The notes: generated by a model not told the origin, from the sequence alone. 64,000 bases of DNA from Spirochaetales bacterium (GCA_016936555.1 JAFGXR010000049.1:1-64000); one strand, 5' to 3'. Positions 8,145 to 17,669 are shown, counted from the stretch's first letter. Numbers and translations are program-made.

Positions 8145-10294
8145 AAAAGCGCTATAGAGATTTTAATATCGCTCTGAAGTCTCATGTGGGCAGACAGATG
8201 TTTACTTCGGTTCCTCTGCTTTTCTTTTTTCTATCATTTATTTTTCTCGTTCAATCGGTTTTTTTTGTTTTTTATGAGTTGAATGATAAGGGGCTTTTCC
8301 CTCTTGAAGCTTCCCTGACCGGTTTTGTTCTTTTTTCATCTGTGGCTTTTATGCTCAGAAGAAAATCTCATTCTAACCACTATACTTTACTCAATTTGAT
8401 TCTGCTTCTGATTTTCTATATTATCCAGCTCTATCTCATCGTGTTTCTCCAGATCCGTTATCTCTGGAGCCTTCTCCTTCTGGTGCAGATTCTTTTCAGC
8501 TATTATCTGCTCAACTACCGGTTCTTTTTTTCTTTTTCCCTGCTGAATATTCTTATCTATTCCTATTATCTGGTGATTCATCTGTCTAATAAATTTCCCC
8601 TCGATTCACTTCTCGCAATGGTTTTTTCCCTTTTTCTATCATTTCTCATTCACAGAGACAGACGGAAATCCCTTATAACTCTGGCAGATTCCTACGAGAT
8701 TCAGAAGGAGATCAATAACCGTTTCCGTCAGCTGGAAGAAAACATAAGCCAGGTTTTTCTCCTGGTTTCAGCTCAGATGGATCAGGTCTTTTATGTGAGT
8801 TCCGCTTTCGAAAAACTGATGAAAATCTCCCGTGATGAATTTATAGCCGAACCGGCTGTCTGGCGGGATTTTATCTATCAGGGAGACCGTCTCCGGGTCG
8901 ATCTGGAAATAGATTCAGCCATACAGGATCATAAGGCCAGGGATTTCGATTTCAGGCTGGAGGGCCGGGAGGGAATGAGCTGGCTCCGGTTTCAGATTTT
9001 TCCTGTCAGAACGGCTCCCGAAAGGGACGTTAACCGTTTCGCCATTATCGTCGATGATATCACCGAAAGCAAAATGGCGGAGCTCAAGCTTGCGGAAGCC
9101 CGGTCTCTCGATGGAGAAATGGCGGCCCGCATTCAAAAAAACCTCTTGTTCTCCGATTTCGATGTTCCTTTGAAAGGAGTCGACGGAGCTGCCGAATCCA
9201 TTCCGTCACTCGATGTGGGGGGGGATTATTACGATATCTACAACTTTTCCCCCCATATCGTCGATATTATCATAGCCGACGTCATGGGAAAGGGTCGGAT
9301 CGCGGCTCTACTGGGAGCGGCATCGAAAAGCGCATTTATGAAAGCGCGCCTCGATCTTACCGTTGCACAGCAAACGATTCCGCCGATTGACCGCATCGTC
9401 GCCGAAACATGCCGGTCCATATCCGGAGAATTGATGAAGATGGGTAAGTTTATAACTCTTCAGTATGCCAGGCTCGATATGGATAAGGAAACCTTTGAGT
9501 TCGTCGATAAAGGGCATACAAGCATTCTTCATTACTCTGCCCGCCAGAAATGCTTCTGGTCTCTTAAAGGCTGGAATATGCCCATGGGTTTCAATCCCGA
9601 CGAGAAGGAAATCATCAGCATAGTTCCCGTGGAGAAAGGAGATGTATTCTTTCTTTATTCCGACGGAATCATTGAGGCAGAAAATGAAGAAGGGGAACAA
9701 TTCGGAGAAAGACGTCTTGTTTATCTCCTGAAAAACAGTGTTCATCTGACTTCCAGCCAGATCATAAACAAAATCAAGAATATAATTTTCCATTATTCCA
9801 GTGCCGACAGCTATTCAGACGATATTACCTGTATTGCCTTGAAAACTCTGGAGGCCGGGGAACAGAAGGCCCTAAGGAGCATCATTCTCGAAGGCAGACG
9901 GGAGTCTCTCCAGAATCTCCGGTCCTTCGCGGCGGATTATCTTGATCATGAGTTTTCAGGAATACTTCCGGATCTCAGAGATGCCCTCATCATCGCCCTG
10001 AACGAAGCCGTCGCCAATGTCATCGAGCATAATTATGAAAAGGATCCCCTGCTGGAAGGCCGGGAGATCTTTCTCGAAGCGGAGCGGAAGGGAAATTACT
10101 GCTGTTTCAGATTGTACTGGGATGGCCATGAATTTGACTGGTCTGTCGTCAGAGCTCCCGATCTTAGCGAGTTGAAAGGGGGGGGCTATGGAGTTTCTCT
10201 TATGAAGGAGATTATGGACTCCTTAAGCTACTCCTCCAATATAGATGGCGTGCAGCAGCTCATCCTGATCAAGGAGATTTTTTCACTTGAATAA
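8141..10294 (+). CDS. Membrane SpoIIE/RsbU-type phosphatase fused to RsbW-like kinase domain
   Basis: A 717-residue protein. Five or six hydrophobic segments occupy about 20-170, followed by a short coiled coil, a PAS-like domain (about 200-310) and a PP2C/SpoIIE phosphatase (about 335-570) with metal ligands in VGGDYYD (Asp362), IADVMGKG (Asp380), YSDG and SDD. A C-terminal HATPase_c_2 domain follows (about 580-715; N-box NEAVANVIEHNY, G-box GGGYGVSLM). It should both dephosphorylate and phosphorylate the STAS partner encoded just upstream. The N-terminal membrane part looks like a sensor of unknown input. The end overlaps the convergent phosphohydrolase gene by 12 bp with no terminator. Confidence 0.9.
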   Translation: MKKRYRDFNIALKSHVGRQMFTSVPLLFFFLSFIFLVQSVFFVFYELNDKGLFPLEASLTGFVLFSSVAFMLRRKSHSNHYTLLNLILLLIFYIIQLYLIVFLQIRYLWSLLLLVQILFSYYLLNYRFFFSFSLLNILIYSYYLVIHLSNKFPLDSLLAMVFSLFLSFLIHRDRRKSLITLADSYEIQKEINNRFRQLEENISQVFLLVSAQMDQVFYVSSAFEKLMKISRDEFIAEPAVWRDFIYQGDRLRVDLEIDSAIQDHKARDFDFRLEGREGMSWLRFQIFPVRTAPERDVNRFAIIVDDITESKMAELKLAEARSLDGEMAARIQKNLLFSDFDVPLKGVDGAAESIPSLDVGGDYYDIYNFSPHIVDIIIADVMGKGRIAALLGAASKSAFMKARLDLTVAQQTIPPIDRIVAETCRSISGELMKMGKFITLQYARLDMDKETFEFVDKGHTSILHYSARQKCFWSLKGWNMPMGFNPDEKEIISIVPVEKGDVFFLYSDGIIEAENEEGEQFGERRLVYLLKNSVHLTSSQIINKIKNIIFHYSSADSYSDDITCIALKTLEAGEQKALRSIILEGRRESLQNLRSFAADYLDHEFSGILPDLRDALIIALNEAVANVIEHNYEKDPLLEGREIFLEAERKGNYCCFRLYWDGHEFDWSVVRAPDLSELKGGGYGVSLMKEIMDSLSYSSNIDGVQQLILIKEIFSLE

Positions 10295-11341
10295 CAGTTC
10301 AAGACGAATGGGATTATGATCGGTGTATTTAAAATCCAGATCGATCGTCTTCACACTTTTCACTTCAAGGTTCGGAGATATGAGAAAACCATCAATGAGG
10401 GAAGTGAAAGTCTTTCCCTTTTCATAGGGAGCCGCCAGAGAGCGGTTTGTCGGCGCCGAATCGTCGGTGCCCCAGGTCCAGCCTTCCATGATCCAGTCGG
10501 AGGGCAGAGACTGGTAGAAATCAGGTGCTTCTTCTGCTGTTTTGAATGTGTCTCCGTTTGTACCGGGCATATAACTGTTCCAGTCTCCCCCTATTATGAC
10601 ATATTTACCCTCTCTGTATTCATTCTCCGCCAGTTCTTTCAGATAGACGAGCTGATCTTTTTTAAGAAAACCGCCTTTATCATAAGCCGAGAGATGGGCG
10701 TTTATAAAAACTATGTCCCTGTTTCCGGGGCCTTGTATTGTTGATACGAGCAGACAGCGGTCCAGAAAGAAAACGCTTTTGGGCCATTTATAGTTTCCCG
10801 GCAGGGAATATCTCCGGGACCCTGTAAAAGGGTAGCGGGAGAAGATCGAGAGACCGGAATAAACGGAGCCGTACTGGGTCCCCACAATGGTCGGAGAGGG
10901 GATGTACTTTACTTTATAGTTTGGAGCGAAGGTTGCACTGTAGCCTTTGAGAAGTTCAGAGGTTATCTGATACTGATCGTTTTTATAGGATCGGGTGCTC
11001 TTTCTGTCCATTTCCTGAAAAAAATAAATATCGGCAGCTGTTCTTCCGATCAGGGATTCTATCCCTTTCCAGTTCTCCCGGTATTCGGACTCCGATGCCC
11101 TGACGCCTGTTCCGCCGTCCATAAAGAAATCCATATTCTCCCCGAGTCCGCCGTACCCGATATTCCAGTTGAGAATTGTCAGACTCTCCTGAACGGGGCT
11201 GCCTCCGGGCTGGTTTGAAATCTCAGCGGCTTCGCTTTCTCCCGGCCTGTAATCCGTAACGGTCAGCCAGAGAACCAGGCCTCCGAGAATCAGCACGAAT
11301 GAAAGCAATATGTAGGCGATTATTAATAGTATTTTTCTCAT
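10283..11341 (-). CDS. Membrane-anchored endonuclease/exonuclease/phosphatase family protein
   Basis: A 352-residue EEP-fold hydrolase with one N-terminal membrane segment (about 4-26), so the catalytic domain is probably outside the cytoplasmic membrane. Family blocks: LNWNIGYGG, FFQEMD (metal Glu), NAHLSAYD, IGGDWNS (Asp/Asn), and the terminal YTDHNPI with the catalytic His. The substrate (phospholipid, nucleic acid or inositol phosphate) cannot be told. I start at 11341 (MRKILL), where the membrane segment begins, rather than at 11440; the longer frame adds an unconvincing 33-residue leader overlapping the divergent deoD remnant. Confidence 0.85.
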   Translation of the reverse strand: MRKILLIIAYILLSFVLILGGLVLWLTVTDYRPGESEAAEISNQPGGSPVQESLTILNWNIGYGGLGENMDFFMDGGTGVRASESEYRENWKGIESLIGRTAADIYFFQEMDRKSTRSYKNDQYQITSELLKGYSATFAPNYKVKYIPSPTIVGTQYGSVYSGLSIFSRYPFTGSRRYSLPGNYKWPKSVFFLDRCLLVSTIQGPGNRDIVFINAHLSAYDKGGFLKKDQLVYLKELAENEYREGKYVIIGGDWNSYMPGTNGDTFKTAEEAPDFYQSLPSDWIMEGWTWGTDDSAPTNRSLAAPYEKGKTFTSLIDGFLISPNLEVKSVKTIDLDFKYTDHNPIRLELLFK

Positions 11342-11428
11342 TGTTCCATTATTCTTCTCTAAGCGGGAACATGTCAACTTTAAAATAGCCGTATTAAAAT
11401 GGACTGACAGAAAGACAGGGAGGATTAG

Positions 11429-11773
11429 ATGAGTGTACATATAGGAGCCCCGGCCGGGGTCGTCGCAGAAACGGTTCTTATGCCCGGCGATCCGCTAAGG
11501 GTCCGGTTCATTGCCGGTAATATTCTCTCTTCAGACACGTTCTATCACGACAATCCGGACCACTGGAAAAAGTGGGCCGAATACGGGGTTCTGGCCGTTG
11601 AGATGGAGTCGGCAGCACTCTATACTCTGGCTGCGAAATACGGAGTCCGGGCACTGACTGTCTGCACAGTCAGCGACAATCTGGCAACGGGAGAGTTCAC
11701 CTCATCGGAAGAAAAAGAAAAGTCTTTTACCGACATGATGGATCTGGCTCTGGAGACCGCTCTCCATCTGTGA
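11429..11773 (+). pseudogene. deoD: Purine nucleoside phosphorylase DeoD with a large internal in-frame deletion
   Basis: The 114-residue frame begins like DeoD ([20 protein letters not shown], then DPLR) and ends like DeoD ([37 protein letters not shown]), but normal DeoD has about 235 residues. The first part ends near family residue 35 and continues at about residue 150, so roughly 120 codons are missing in frame, including the central sheet and the phosphate-binding Arg/Ser region (around 87-90). The ribose and base contacts (MES, SDN) remain. It should be inactive. SD AGGGAGGA and start are intact. A collapsed or mis-assembled read is the alternative explanation. Confidence 0.85.
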
Positions 11774-11790
11774 AGATATGAGGGATTTCC

Positions 11791-12234
11791 CTATTTTTCC
11801 AGATCCATGATTTTGCCGACGCGCCGCTCGTGACGGCCCCCTTCGAATTCCGTCTCCATATACTTGTCGACCATATCGGTTACGGAGTCCTGATATTTGA
11901 TCCGTCCGCCGAAGGCTATGACATTGGCATTGTTGTGGAGTTTGCTCATTTCCGCGGCGAATATATCCTGCGGAAGAGCGCAGCGGATGCCGTCCATTTT
12001 ATTGGCTGAAATGGAAATGCCGATCCCCGTTCCGCAGAGCAGAATCCCGAACATATAATCGCCGGCCAGGAGCTCCCTGCACAGTTCCTCGGCTTTATCG
12101 GGATAGTCCACAGCTTCTTCTTCTCCTACACCGAGATCTCGTACTTCAAAGCCTTTTTTTTCAAGATGGGAGACTATTGTGTTTTTCAGTTCCACAGCAC
12201 CGTGATCATTTCCGATTAATATTGGTTGAGACAT
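11791..12234 (-). CDS. rpiB: Ribose-5-phosphate isomerase B
   Basis: Interconverts ribose-5-phosphate and ribulose-5-phosphate in the pentose phosphate pathway. It has 147 residues, as expected. The GNDHGA start, Cys67 in LLCGTGIGISI (catalytic base and anion hole), HNNANVIAFGGR and the C-terminal FEGGRHERRV are diagnostic of RpiB/LacAB. ATG 12234 follows GAGGAAAGGA; an upstream extension to 12387 has no family support. Confidence 0.95.
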   Translation of the reverse strand: MSQPILIGNDHGAVELKNTIVSHLEKKGFEVRDLGVGEEEAVDYPDKAEELCRELLAGDYMFGILLCGTGIGISISANKMDGIRCALPQDIFAAEMSKLHNNANVIAFGGRIKYQDSVTDMVDKYMETEFEGGRHERRVGKIMDLEK

Positions 12235-12537
12235 ATATTTTCCTTTCCTCTTCAATTTATTAAAAAAATACAGGCTTTTTCCAAAATAATTAATACTGTG
12301 AGAAAGATCTTTATATTTTTCCTGATTTTTATTGCCCCATATCTCCTGTTTCCCTCTGAAAAAAGATAGAGGCGACGGATTTCTCAAAAATTACATTCAG
12401 GGACTTCTTCTGCGGAAGCAACTTCTCCGGATTGTCTGCATCGCCCGTTTCAGAAGAGAAAATCTGTAACTTTTCCGATGCCTTTTCCTTTAATTAGTAG
12501 TATATTCTGAACGAAAACATTACAGGAGTTGTATCTT
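12235..12537 (+). other. Intergenic region between divergent rpiB and the Bax-inhibitor gene
   Basis: About 300 bp without a supported gene. It carries AT-rich stretches near both start codons, where promoters are expected, and a TATATT at 12501-12506 ahead of the + strand gene, but I find no -35/-10 pair worth naming and no hairpin. Confidence 0.5.
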
Positions 12538-13236
12538 ATGAACGAAAACTATGCATATGCTGAACAGAGTGCTGTTCGCGAAAGAACCATATTGAAGAAT
12601 GTCTATGTCTGGATGTCAGCGGGACTTTTTCTGACGGCTGTCGTGGCCAGGATGTTTGTTCAGACATCGCTTTTTTACAGTCTGGTTTCCAATCAGTTTC
12701 TTTTCTTCGGCCTGATTATCGCTGAACTGTTTCTTGTGGTACGCCTCTCTTCGAGAATCATGTCCATGTCGGTCGCCCAGGCTGCGGGAACCTTCGCCGC
12801 CTATTCCATTCTCAACGGAATCACCCTGTCCACTATTTTCGTGGCTTACCGGATCGGAACCATCTATACGGCTTTTTTCGTCACCGCCGGTACCTTCGCC
12901 GTCATGAGCCTCTGGGCTGTTACGACAAAGAGGGATCTTTCGGGACTGGGCCATTTTCTCATGATGGGGCTTCTCGGGGTTATAATCGCTTCGCTTGTAA
13001 ACTTTTTTATTGGCAGCTCATCTCTCAACTACATGATATCCTACGCCGGCGTTGCTATCTTTACTCTCCTGACAGCATATGATACGCAGAAAATAAAAGC
13101 CATGAGCCGTCAGATGAGTTATTCTGTTGATGAGGCGACCTACACGAGAATTTCCATTATGGGTGCTCTCCGTCTCTATCTGGACTTCATCAATATGTTC
13201 CTCTTTGTTCTGAGAATCATGGGCAGACGAAACTGA
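12538..13236 (+). CDS. Bax inhibitor-1/YccA family membrane protein
   Basis: A 232-residue integral membrane protein with seven hydrophobic segments, typical of bacterial BI-1 (YbhL/YccA, TMBIM) proteins that act as pH-sensitive calcium leak channels or modulate FtsH. NGITLSTIF and the C-terminal AYDTQKIK...ALRLYLDFINMF block with its conserved Asp are family hallmarks. ATG 12538 has AGGAG 9 nt upstream; the TTG at 12529 is too close to it. The stop overlaps the next ATG (TGATG). Confidence 0.93.
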   Translation: MNENYAYAEQSAVRERTILKNVYVWMSAGLFLTAVVARMFVQTSLFYSLVSNQFLFFGLIIAELFLVVRLSSRIMSMSVAQAAGTFAAYSILNGITLSTIFVAYRIGTIYTAFFVTAGTFAVMSLWAVTTKRDLSGLGHFLMMGLLGVIIASLVNFFIGSSSLNYMISYAGVAIFTLLTAYDTQKIKAMSRQMSYSVDEATYTRISIMGALRLYLDFINMFLFVLRIMGRRN

Positions 13237-14540
13237 TGCAGGATCATGTAAAAAAACTGGCGGAGGATCTCGCTTCCTTTATAGAAGCGTCTCCTTCGGC
13301 TTTTCATGCTGTCAGCGTCCTGGAAGAGCGCTTGAAATCCCGGGGTTTTATAGCTCTTGACGAGAAAGAAGCCTGGAGTCTGCAGCGCGGCGGACGCTAT
13401 TATGTCAAAAGAAACGGCAGTTCCCTTGCCGCATTTATTCCCGGAAAGAAGCCTCTCTGGGAATCGGGATTTCATATCGCCGGCGCCCATACCGACAGCC
13501 CCTCATTCCGGATTAAAAAAGAGGGGGCATCCCTTCAGGGGGGGATTCTCCGCATGTCGGTGGAGACCTACGGCGGACCCATCATTTCCACCTGGCTCGA
13601 CAGGAATCTCTCGCTGGCTGGAAGAGTCGTCACGGCAGCGGGTACGGTAACCGTCGATCTTAAGGACCCCGTCGCCATCATCATGAATCAGGCGATTCAT
13701 ATGAACCGCGATATGAACAAGGGTGTCGAGTACAACAAGCAGACTCATCTCCAGGCCGCTTTCACCATTGCGGAACAGGGAGATGAACGGTCTCCGGCGG
13801 AACTTTTTAAAGCCCTTGTCGCAGAGAAAGCCGGACTGGACGCCGATTCCATACTGGATATGGAGCTATTTCTCTACGATGTGCAGAAACCACTTATTTC
13901 CGGCATGAGAGGCGAGTTCATCAGCTCCTCACGGATCGATAATCTGGCTATGTGCCACAGCATCGTCGAAGCCATCGGAGAAGCAGAACTGCAGGATCAC
14001 AGCTCTCTGGCCGTTTTTTTCGATAATGAAGAGATCGGCAGCCGGACTCTTCAGGGCGCCGATTCCTCTTTTCTGAGGGATCTGCTCGACAGATTAACAG
14101 CAGTAACAGGCGGGAAGGGCGATGATTCCTACAGAGCCCGGGCTCTCTCGTTCTCCATCAGCGCTGACGGAGCCCATGCCCATCATCCCAATTATCCCGA
14201 ATCCCATGACCCCGCCTACGCGCCGAAAATCGGGGGGGGGCCGGTCATTAAAATAAGTTCCACCTACCGGTATTCTACCACGGCAGAAACGGCGGCTCTC
14301 TTCAAAAAGCTCTGTAAATCCGAAGATGTTCCCGTTCAGGAGCTTATCAACCGCTCCGATATCCCCTCGGGATCCACGATCGGAACCATGACTTCGGCTC
14401 TGACGGGCATCGCCTCCGTCGATGTGGGGTCGCCCATGTTCGCCATGCACAGCATAAGGGAAACAGCGGGAGTCCGGGATCACGAATACATGACCCGGGT
14501 ATTGAAGAGATTCTACAACTGTGATTTAAATAGTCTCTGA
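13236..14540 (+). CDS. M18 family zinc aminopeptidase
   Basis: A 434-residue cytoplasmic aminopeptidase, probably aspartyl or broad neutral in preference like ApeB. Zinc ligands and catalytic residues lie in AGAHTDSP (His85, Asp87), FDNEEIGSRT, and SADGAHAHHPNYPESH; a near-C-terminal MHSIRE supplies the last ligand. Length agrees with PF02127 members. Overlaps the preceding gene by 1 nt and is followed after 2 nt by the carboxypeptidase gene, so the three are likely co-transcribed. Confidence 0.94.
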   Translation: MQDHVKKLAEDLASFIEASPSAFHAVSVLEERLKSRGFIALDEKEAWSLQRGGRYYVKRNGSSLAAFIPGKKPLWESGFHIAGAHTDSPSFRIKKEGASLQGGILRMSVETYGGPIISTWLDRNLSLAGRVVTAAGTVTVDLKDPVAIIMNQAIHMNRDMNKGVEYNKQTHLQAAFTIAEQGDERSPAELFKALVAEKAGLDADSILDMELFLYDVQKPLISGMRGEFISSSRIDNLAMCHSIVEAIGEAELQDHSSLAVFFDNEEIGSRTLQGADSSFLRDLLDRLTAVTGGKGDDSYRARALSFSISADGAHAHHPNYPESHDPAYAPKIGGGPVIKISSTYRYSTTAETAALFKKLCKSEDVPVQELINRSDIPSGSTIGTMTSALTGIASVDVGSPMFAMHSIRETAGVRDHEYMTRVLKRFYNCDLNSL

Positions 14541-14542
14541 CT

Positions 14543-15751
14543 ATGAGCATTTTCAAAAGACTATTACTGTTTCCCTTATTCATTATATTTCTCTTACCGC
14601 TCCGGGCCCTTGAAAAGGGTCCGGAGCTGGTCGCGGAATCGGCTGTCCTCTACGATTTTTCGACAGGGAGGATTCTCTTCGACAAAAACGGGGAGGTGTC
14701 TATTCCTCCGGCTTCCATGACCAAGCTGGTTACCCTTTACCTCGGATGGCAATATCTTCAAAAGGGCGGATCTCCTGATGAGCCAGTGGAGATCACTTCG
14801 ACCGGTTCCTCTTTTTCAAGACCACCGGGTTCGTCTCTCATGCTTCTGGAGGAGGGGCAGAATGTTTCTTTTCTCCGGGTCATGACCGGTTTGGCCGTTG
14901 CCTCGGGAAATGATGCCGCTTATGCCCTGGCGGAACACATCAGCGGTAAGCCCGAAGTGTTTGTCGATCGGATGAATGCTCTGGTGAGTTCCCTGGGATA
15001 TAAAAACATGCATTTTGTCGATCCCGACGGCTGGAGCGCTGAAAACAGGGTAACGGCACTGGACTACGCCGGTTTCTCCGCGGACTATATCAAAGCTTTT
15101 CCTGATGCTCTCAAAGAGGTTCACAGCGTTAAAACCTTTGTGTATCCCGAAGCGGCGAATCTTCCGGCTGTCGGCGCCAGAATCGTCACTCCCCGGGAGA
15201 AGGATAATACGAACAAACTGCTCGGGCGGGTCGAGGGAGTTGACGGCCTGAAAACAGGTTATATTGACGAATCGGGATTTAATTTTACAGCGACGGCCAA
15301 AAGAGGTATCACCCGGTTTATCGCTGTTATTATGGGTATAAAAGATGTTCCCTATTTACAGGGAATAGAGTTACGGGCCGATGAAGCGGCGGAGCTTCTC
15401 GAGTACGGTTTCAGAAATTACAAGACCATCGATCCCGATGCTCCGCAGCTGGAACCTGTTTTCCTCTGGGAGGGAAAAGCCGATGAAATCGCCGTCAATA
15501 TGATCGGCGATCCCATATTTACTCTATCGGTAGATGAGATGACCAGTTTTTCCCGTGAAATCGATATTCCGGCGGAACTGACGGCACCGCTCCCCGAAGG
15601 AGCCGTCGTAGGGGAGGTCCGGTACAGAACCGCAGATGGAGTTCTGGCCAGTTTTCCCCTTGTGACCGATGGCGCCGCTGAAAAGGGAAACATCTTCAAG
15701 GTCCTCTGGCACAGAACGGTAAAACTCTACAGAAGGCTTACGAATCCATGA
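14543..15751 (+). CDS. D-alanyl-D-alanine carboxypeptidase (PBP5/DacA family)
   Basis: Trims the terminal D-Ala from peptidoglycan pentapeptides in the periplasm. It has 402 residues with an N-terminal signal peptide (residues 1-22). The three serine-hydrolase motifs are SMTK (Ser58, Lys61), SGND and KTG in GLKTGYIDESGF. The C-terminal third resembles the PBP5 beta domain; I see no clear amphipathic anchor, and the end is basic. It overlaps the convergent ABC-F gene by 14 bp. Confidence 0.92.
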   Translation: MSIFKRLLLFPLFIIFLLPLRALEKGPELVAESAVLYDFSTGRILFDKNGEVSIPPASMTKLVTLYLGWQYLQKGGSPDEPVEITSTGSSFSRPPGSSLMLLEEGQNVSFLRVMTGLAVASGNDAAYALAEHISGKPEVFVDRMNALVSSLGYKNMHFVDPDGWSAENRVTALDYAGFSADYIKAFPDALKEVHSVKTFVYPEAANLPAVGARIVTPREKDNTNKLLGRVEGVDGLKTGYIDESGFNFTATAKRGITRFIAVIMGIKDVPYLQGIELRADEAAELLEYGFRNYKTIDPDAPQLEPVFLWEGKADEIAVNMIGDPIFTLSVDEMTSFSREIDIPAELTAPLPEGAVVGEVRYRTADGVLASFPLVTDGAAEKGNIFKVLWHRTVKLYRRLTNP

Positions 15752-17618
15752 GTTCGGCCAGCTCCTCCCAGCGGTTCATTTTAATCTCCAGATCTGTTTC
15801 TATCATGCCGTAACGGCGGTGAGCCTCGGCCATCTTATCCGGATCCGGAGCCGCCGATGCGAAATAGTTTTCCAGGCTGATCTTCTCTTCTTCAAGAGAC
15901 TCAATTTCACTTTCGATCCGCGAAAACTCCTCTTTCTCCCGGAATCCCGCTTTTTTCTTTTTTTCGGTCCGGACGCGGGTTGAAGCTTTTTCCTGCTGAA
16001 TCTGTTTTTTCTCTTCCCGCTTCTCCTCTTCGAGGAACTGCCGGTATTCGCTGTAGTTGCCGGCAAAACCCCTGATATGGCCTGTCCCGTCGAAAATAAA
16101 GAGAAAATCAGTCACTCTGTCCAGAAAATAGCGGTCGTGGGATACGACGATCAGACACCCCGTATACTCCATCAGAAAATCCTCGATCAGAGAGAGTGTG
16201 CGGATATCGAAGTCATTTGTCGGCTCATCGAGAATGAGGAAGTTCGGATTCTGCAGAATGATGCTGATGAGGTAAAGGCGCCTTTTTTCCCCTCCCGAAA
16301 GATCGGAAAGAGCCGTAAAGTGGAGGCTTTTGGGAAAGAGAAACCGTTCGAGCAATTGAGCCGGTGTATAGGTTGTCCCGTCATCGCTTTTTATCAGTTC
16401 CGCCTTATCCTTCAGGTATTCGAGGACTTTCATATCACCGGGCATTTGCGCCGTAAGCTGATCGAAGTATCCGAAGTGGGTATTGATCCCCCTGTTGACC
16501 GATCCGCTGTCGCTGGAGAGCCTTTCGGTCAGCAGATTGAGAAATGTGGATTTACCGCTGCCGTTCGGCCCGACTATGCCGATCCGTTCGCCTCTGCGGA
16601 ATTTATAGCTGAAGGGGGGGATCACCTCCCGTCCCCCGAATGATTTGGAGATATTGATCAGGTCGACGACTCGTTTTCCGAGACGGCGCTGGTAAACGGA
16701 GAATTCGGCTGACTGCACTTCCTCGCTGGTCTGTCTGTCCATCATATCGAAAACGCGGTTTTTTCTGCCCCGGTCTTTTCCCGTTCTGGCCCTGGGGCCT
16801 CTCTGGAGCCACTCCATTTCCCTTTTCAGAATGGTGTTGAGTCTTTCCTGTTCCCTCTTCTCCACAGCTTCACGCACGGCTCTGCTCTGGAGATAGCGGC
16901 TGTAGTTGCCGTCGTACCGGTAGAGCGATTCATTGTCGATTTCCAGAATTCCCGTACACAGTTCGTCGAGAAAATAGCGGTCGTGTGTTACCAGTACAAC
17001 CGCCATGGAGCTTTTTTTCAGGTAATCCTGAAGCCAGACGATCGTATCTATATCCAGATGGTTGGTCGGTTCGTCAAGAAAGAGGAGATCCCCGCCCGCG
17101 ACAAAGGCGTGGACAATAGCCACTTTCTTGAGCATCCCGCCGGAAAGAGTTCCCATTTTTAAGTGGCGGTTATCAATTCCCAGTTCCGTCAGGAGAGAGT
17201 TTATCCTGCTTTCCAGTTCCCAGCAGCCCAGTCTTTCCATTTCAGCCTGAAGTCTGTCATAGCGGTCGTGGGCCTCCTGGCCGTCGTCAACGGCAAGTCT
17301 CTCCGCCGCCTTCTCATAATCCCGGACCGTTCTCATCAGAGGAGAATCCCTGTTCAGGATATGTTCAATGATGCTGTGATCCCTGTCGAAATCGTCGTGC
17401 TGATGGAGATAGGCTATGCGGCATTCCCTGTTCCGGGAAATTGTCCCGCCGTCTATCTCCTCCTCTCCGGCCAGTATGCGGAGAAGTGTTGATTTTCCGC
17501 AGCCGTTAATTCCTATAAGAGCCAGCTTTTCCCCTTCGTCGATACCGAAGGATATATTGTCCAGAAGCGTCCGTCCGCTCCGTATTCTGGTGACAGAATC
17601 TACTGATATCAAGTTCAT
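15738..17618 (-). CDS. ABC-F family ATPase, Uup-like
   Basis: A soluble tandem ABC ATPase (626 residues) without membrane domains; ABC-F proteins act on the ribosome. Cassette 1: GINGCGKST, TLSGGMLKK, LLFLDEPTNHLD. Cassette 2: GPNGSGKST, LSGGEKRR, FLILDEPTNDFD. A basic linker lies between them and a roughly 90-residue charged coiled coil (about 530-626) ends the protein, as in Uup rather than EttA. EttA/Uup roles in translation or transposon excision are known for relatives; its own function is not shown here. Confidence 0.88.
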   Translation of the reverse strand: MNLISVDSVTRIRSGRTLLDNISFGIDEGEKLALIGINGCGKSTLLRILAGEEEIDGGTISRNRECRIAYLHQHDDFDRDHSIIEHILNRDSPLMRTVRDYEKAAERLAVDDGQEAHDRYDRLQAEMERLGCWELESRINSLLTELGIDNRHLKMGTLSGGMLKKVAIVHAFVAGGDLLFLDEPTNHLDIDTIVWLQDYLKKSSMAVVLVTHDRYFLDELCTGILEIDNESLYRYDGNYSRYLQSRAVREAVEKREQERLNTILKREMEWLQRGPRARTGKDRGRKNRVFDMMDRQTSEEVQSAEFSVYQRRLGKRVVDLINISKSFGGREVIPPFSYKFRRGERIGIVGPNGSGKSTFLNLLTERLSSDSGSVNRGINTHFGYFDQLTAQMPGDMKVLEYLKDKAELIKSDDGTTYTPAQLLERFLFPKSLHFTALSDLSGGEKRRLYLISIILQNPNFLILDEPTNDFDIRTLSLIEDFLMEYTGCLIVVSHDRYFLDRVTDFLFIFDGTGHIRGFAGNYSEYRQFLEEEKREEKKQIQQEKASTRVRTEKKKKAGFREKEEFSRIESEIESLEEEKISLENYFASAAPDPDKMAEAHRRYGMIETDLEIKMNRWEELAELMDS

Positions 17619-17640
17619 GAGAAAAGTCTACATAAAAAAA

Positions 17641-17669
17641 TTGAATTAAGATACAAGATGGTTGATAAT
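17641..17669 (+). promoter_or_regulatory. Sigma70-type promoter of the chemotaxis operon
   Basis: TTGAAT (17641-17646), a 17-bp spacer and GATAAT (17664-17669) lie 41 bp before the first che gene, whose SD AGGAG ends 9 nt before its ATG. No sigma28 (TAAA...GCCGATAA) promoter is visible, so transcription is probably housekeeping. Confidence 0.6.

Noticed and set aside
11773-11800. Short hairpin AGGGA-TT-TCCCT followed by T-rich bases after the deoD remnant
   Set aside because: Only 5 bp and a 2-nt loop, too weak to call a terminator.
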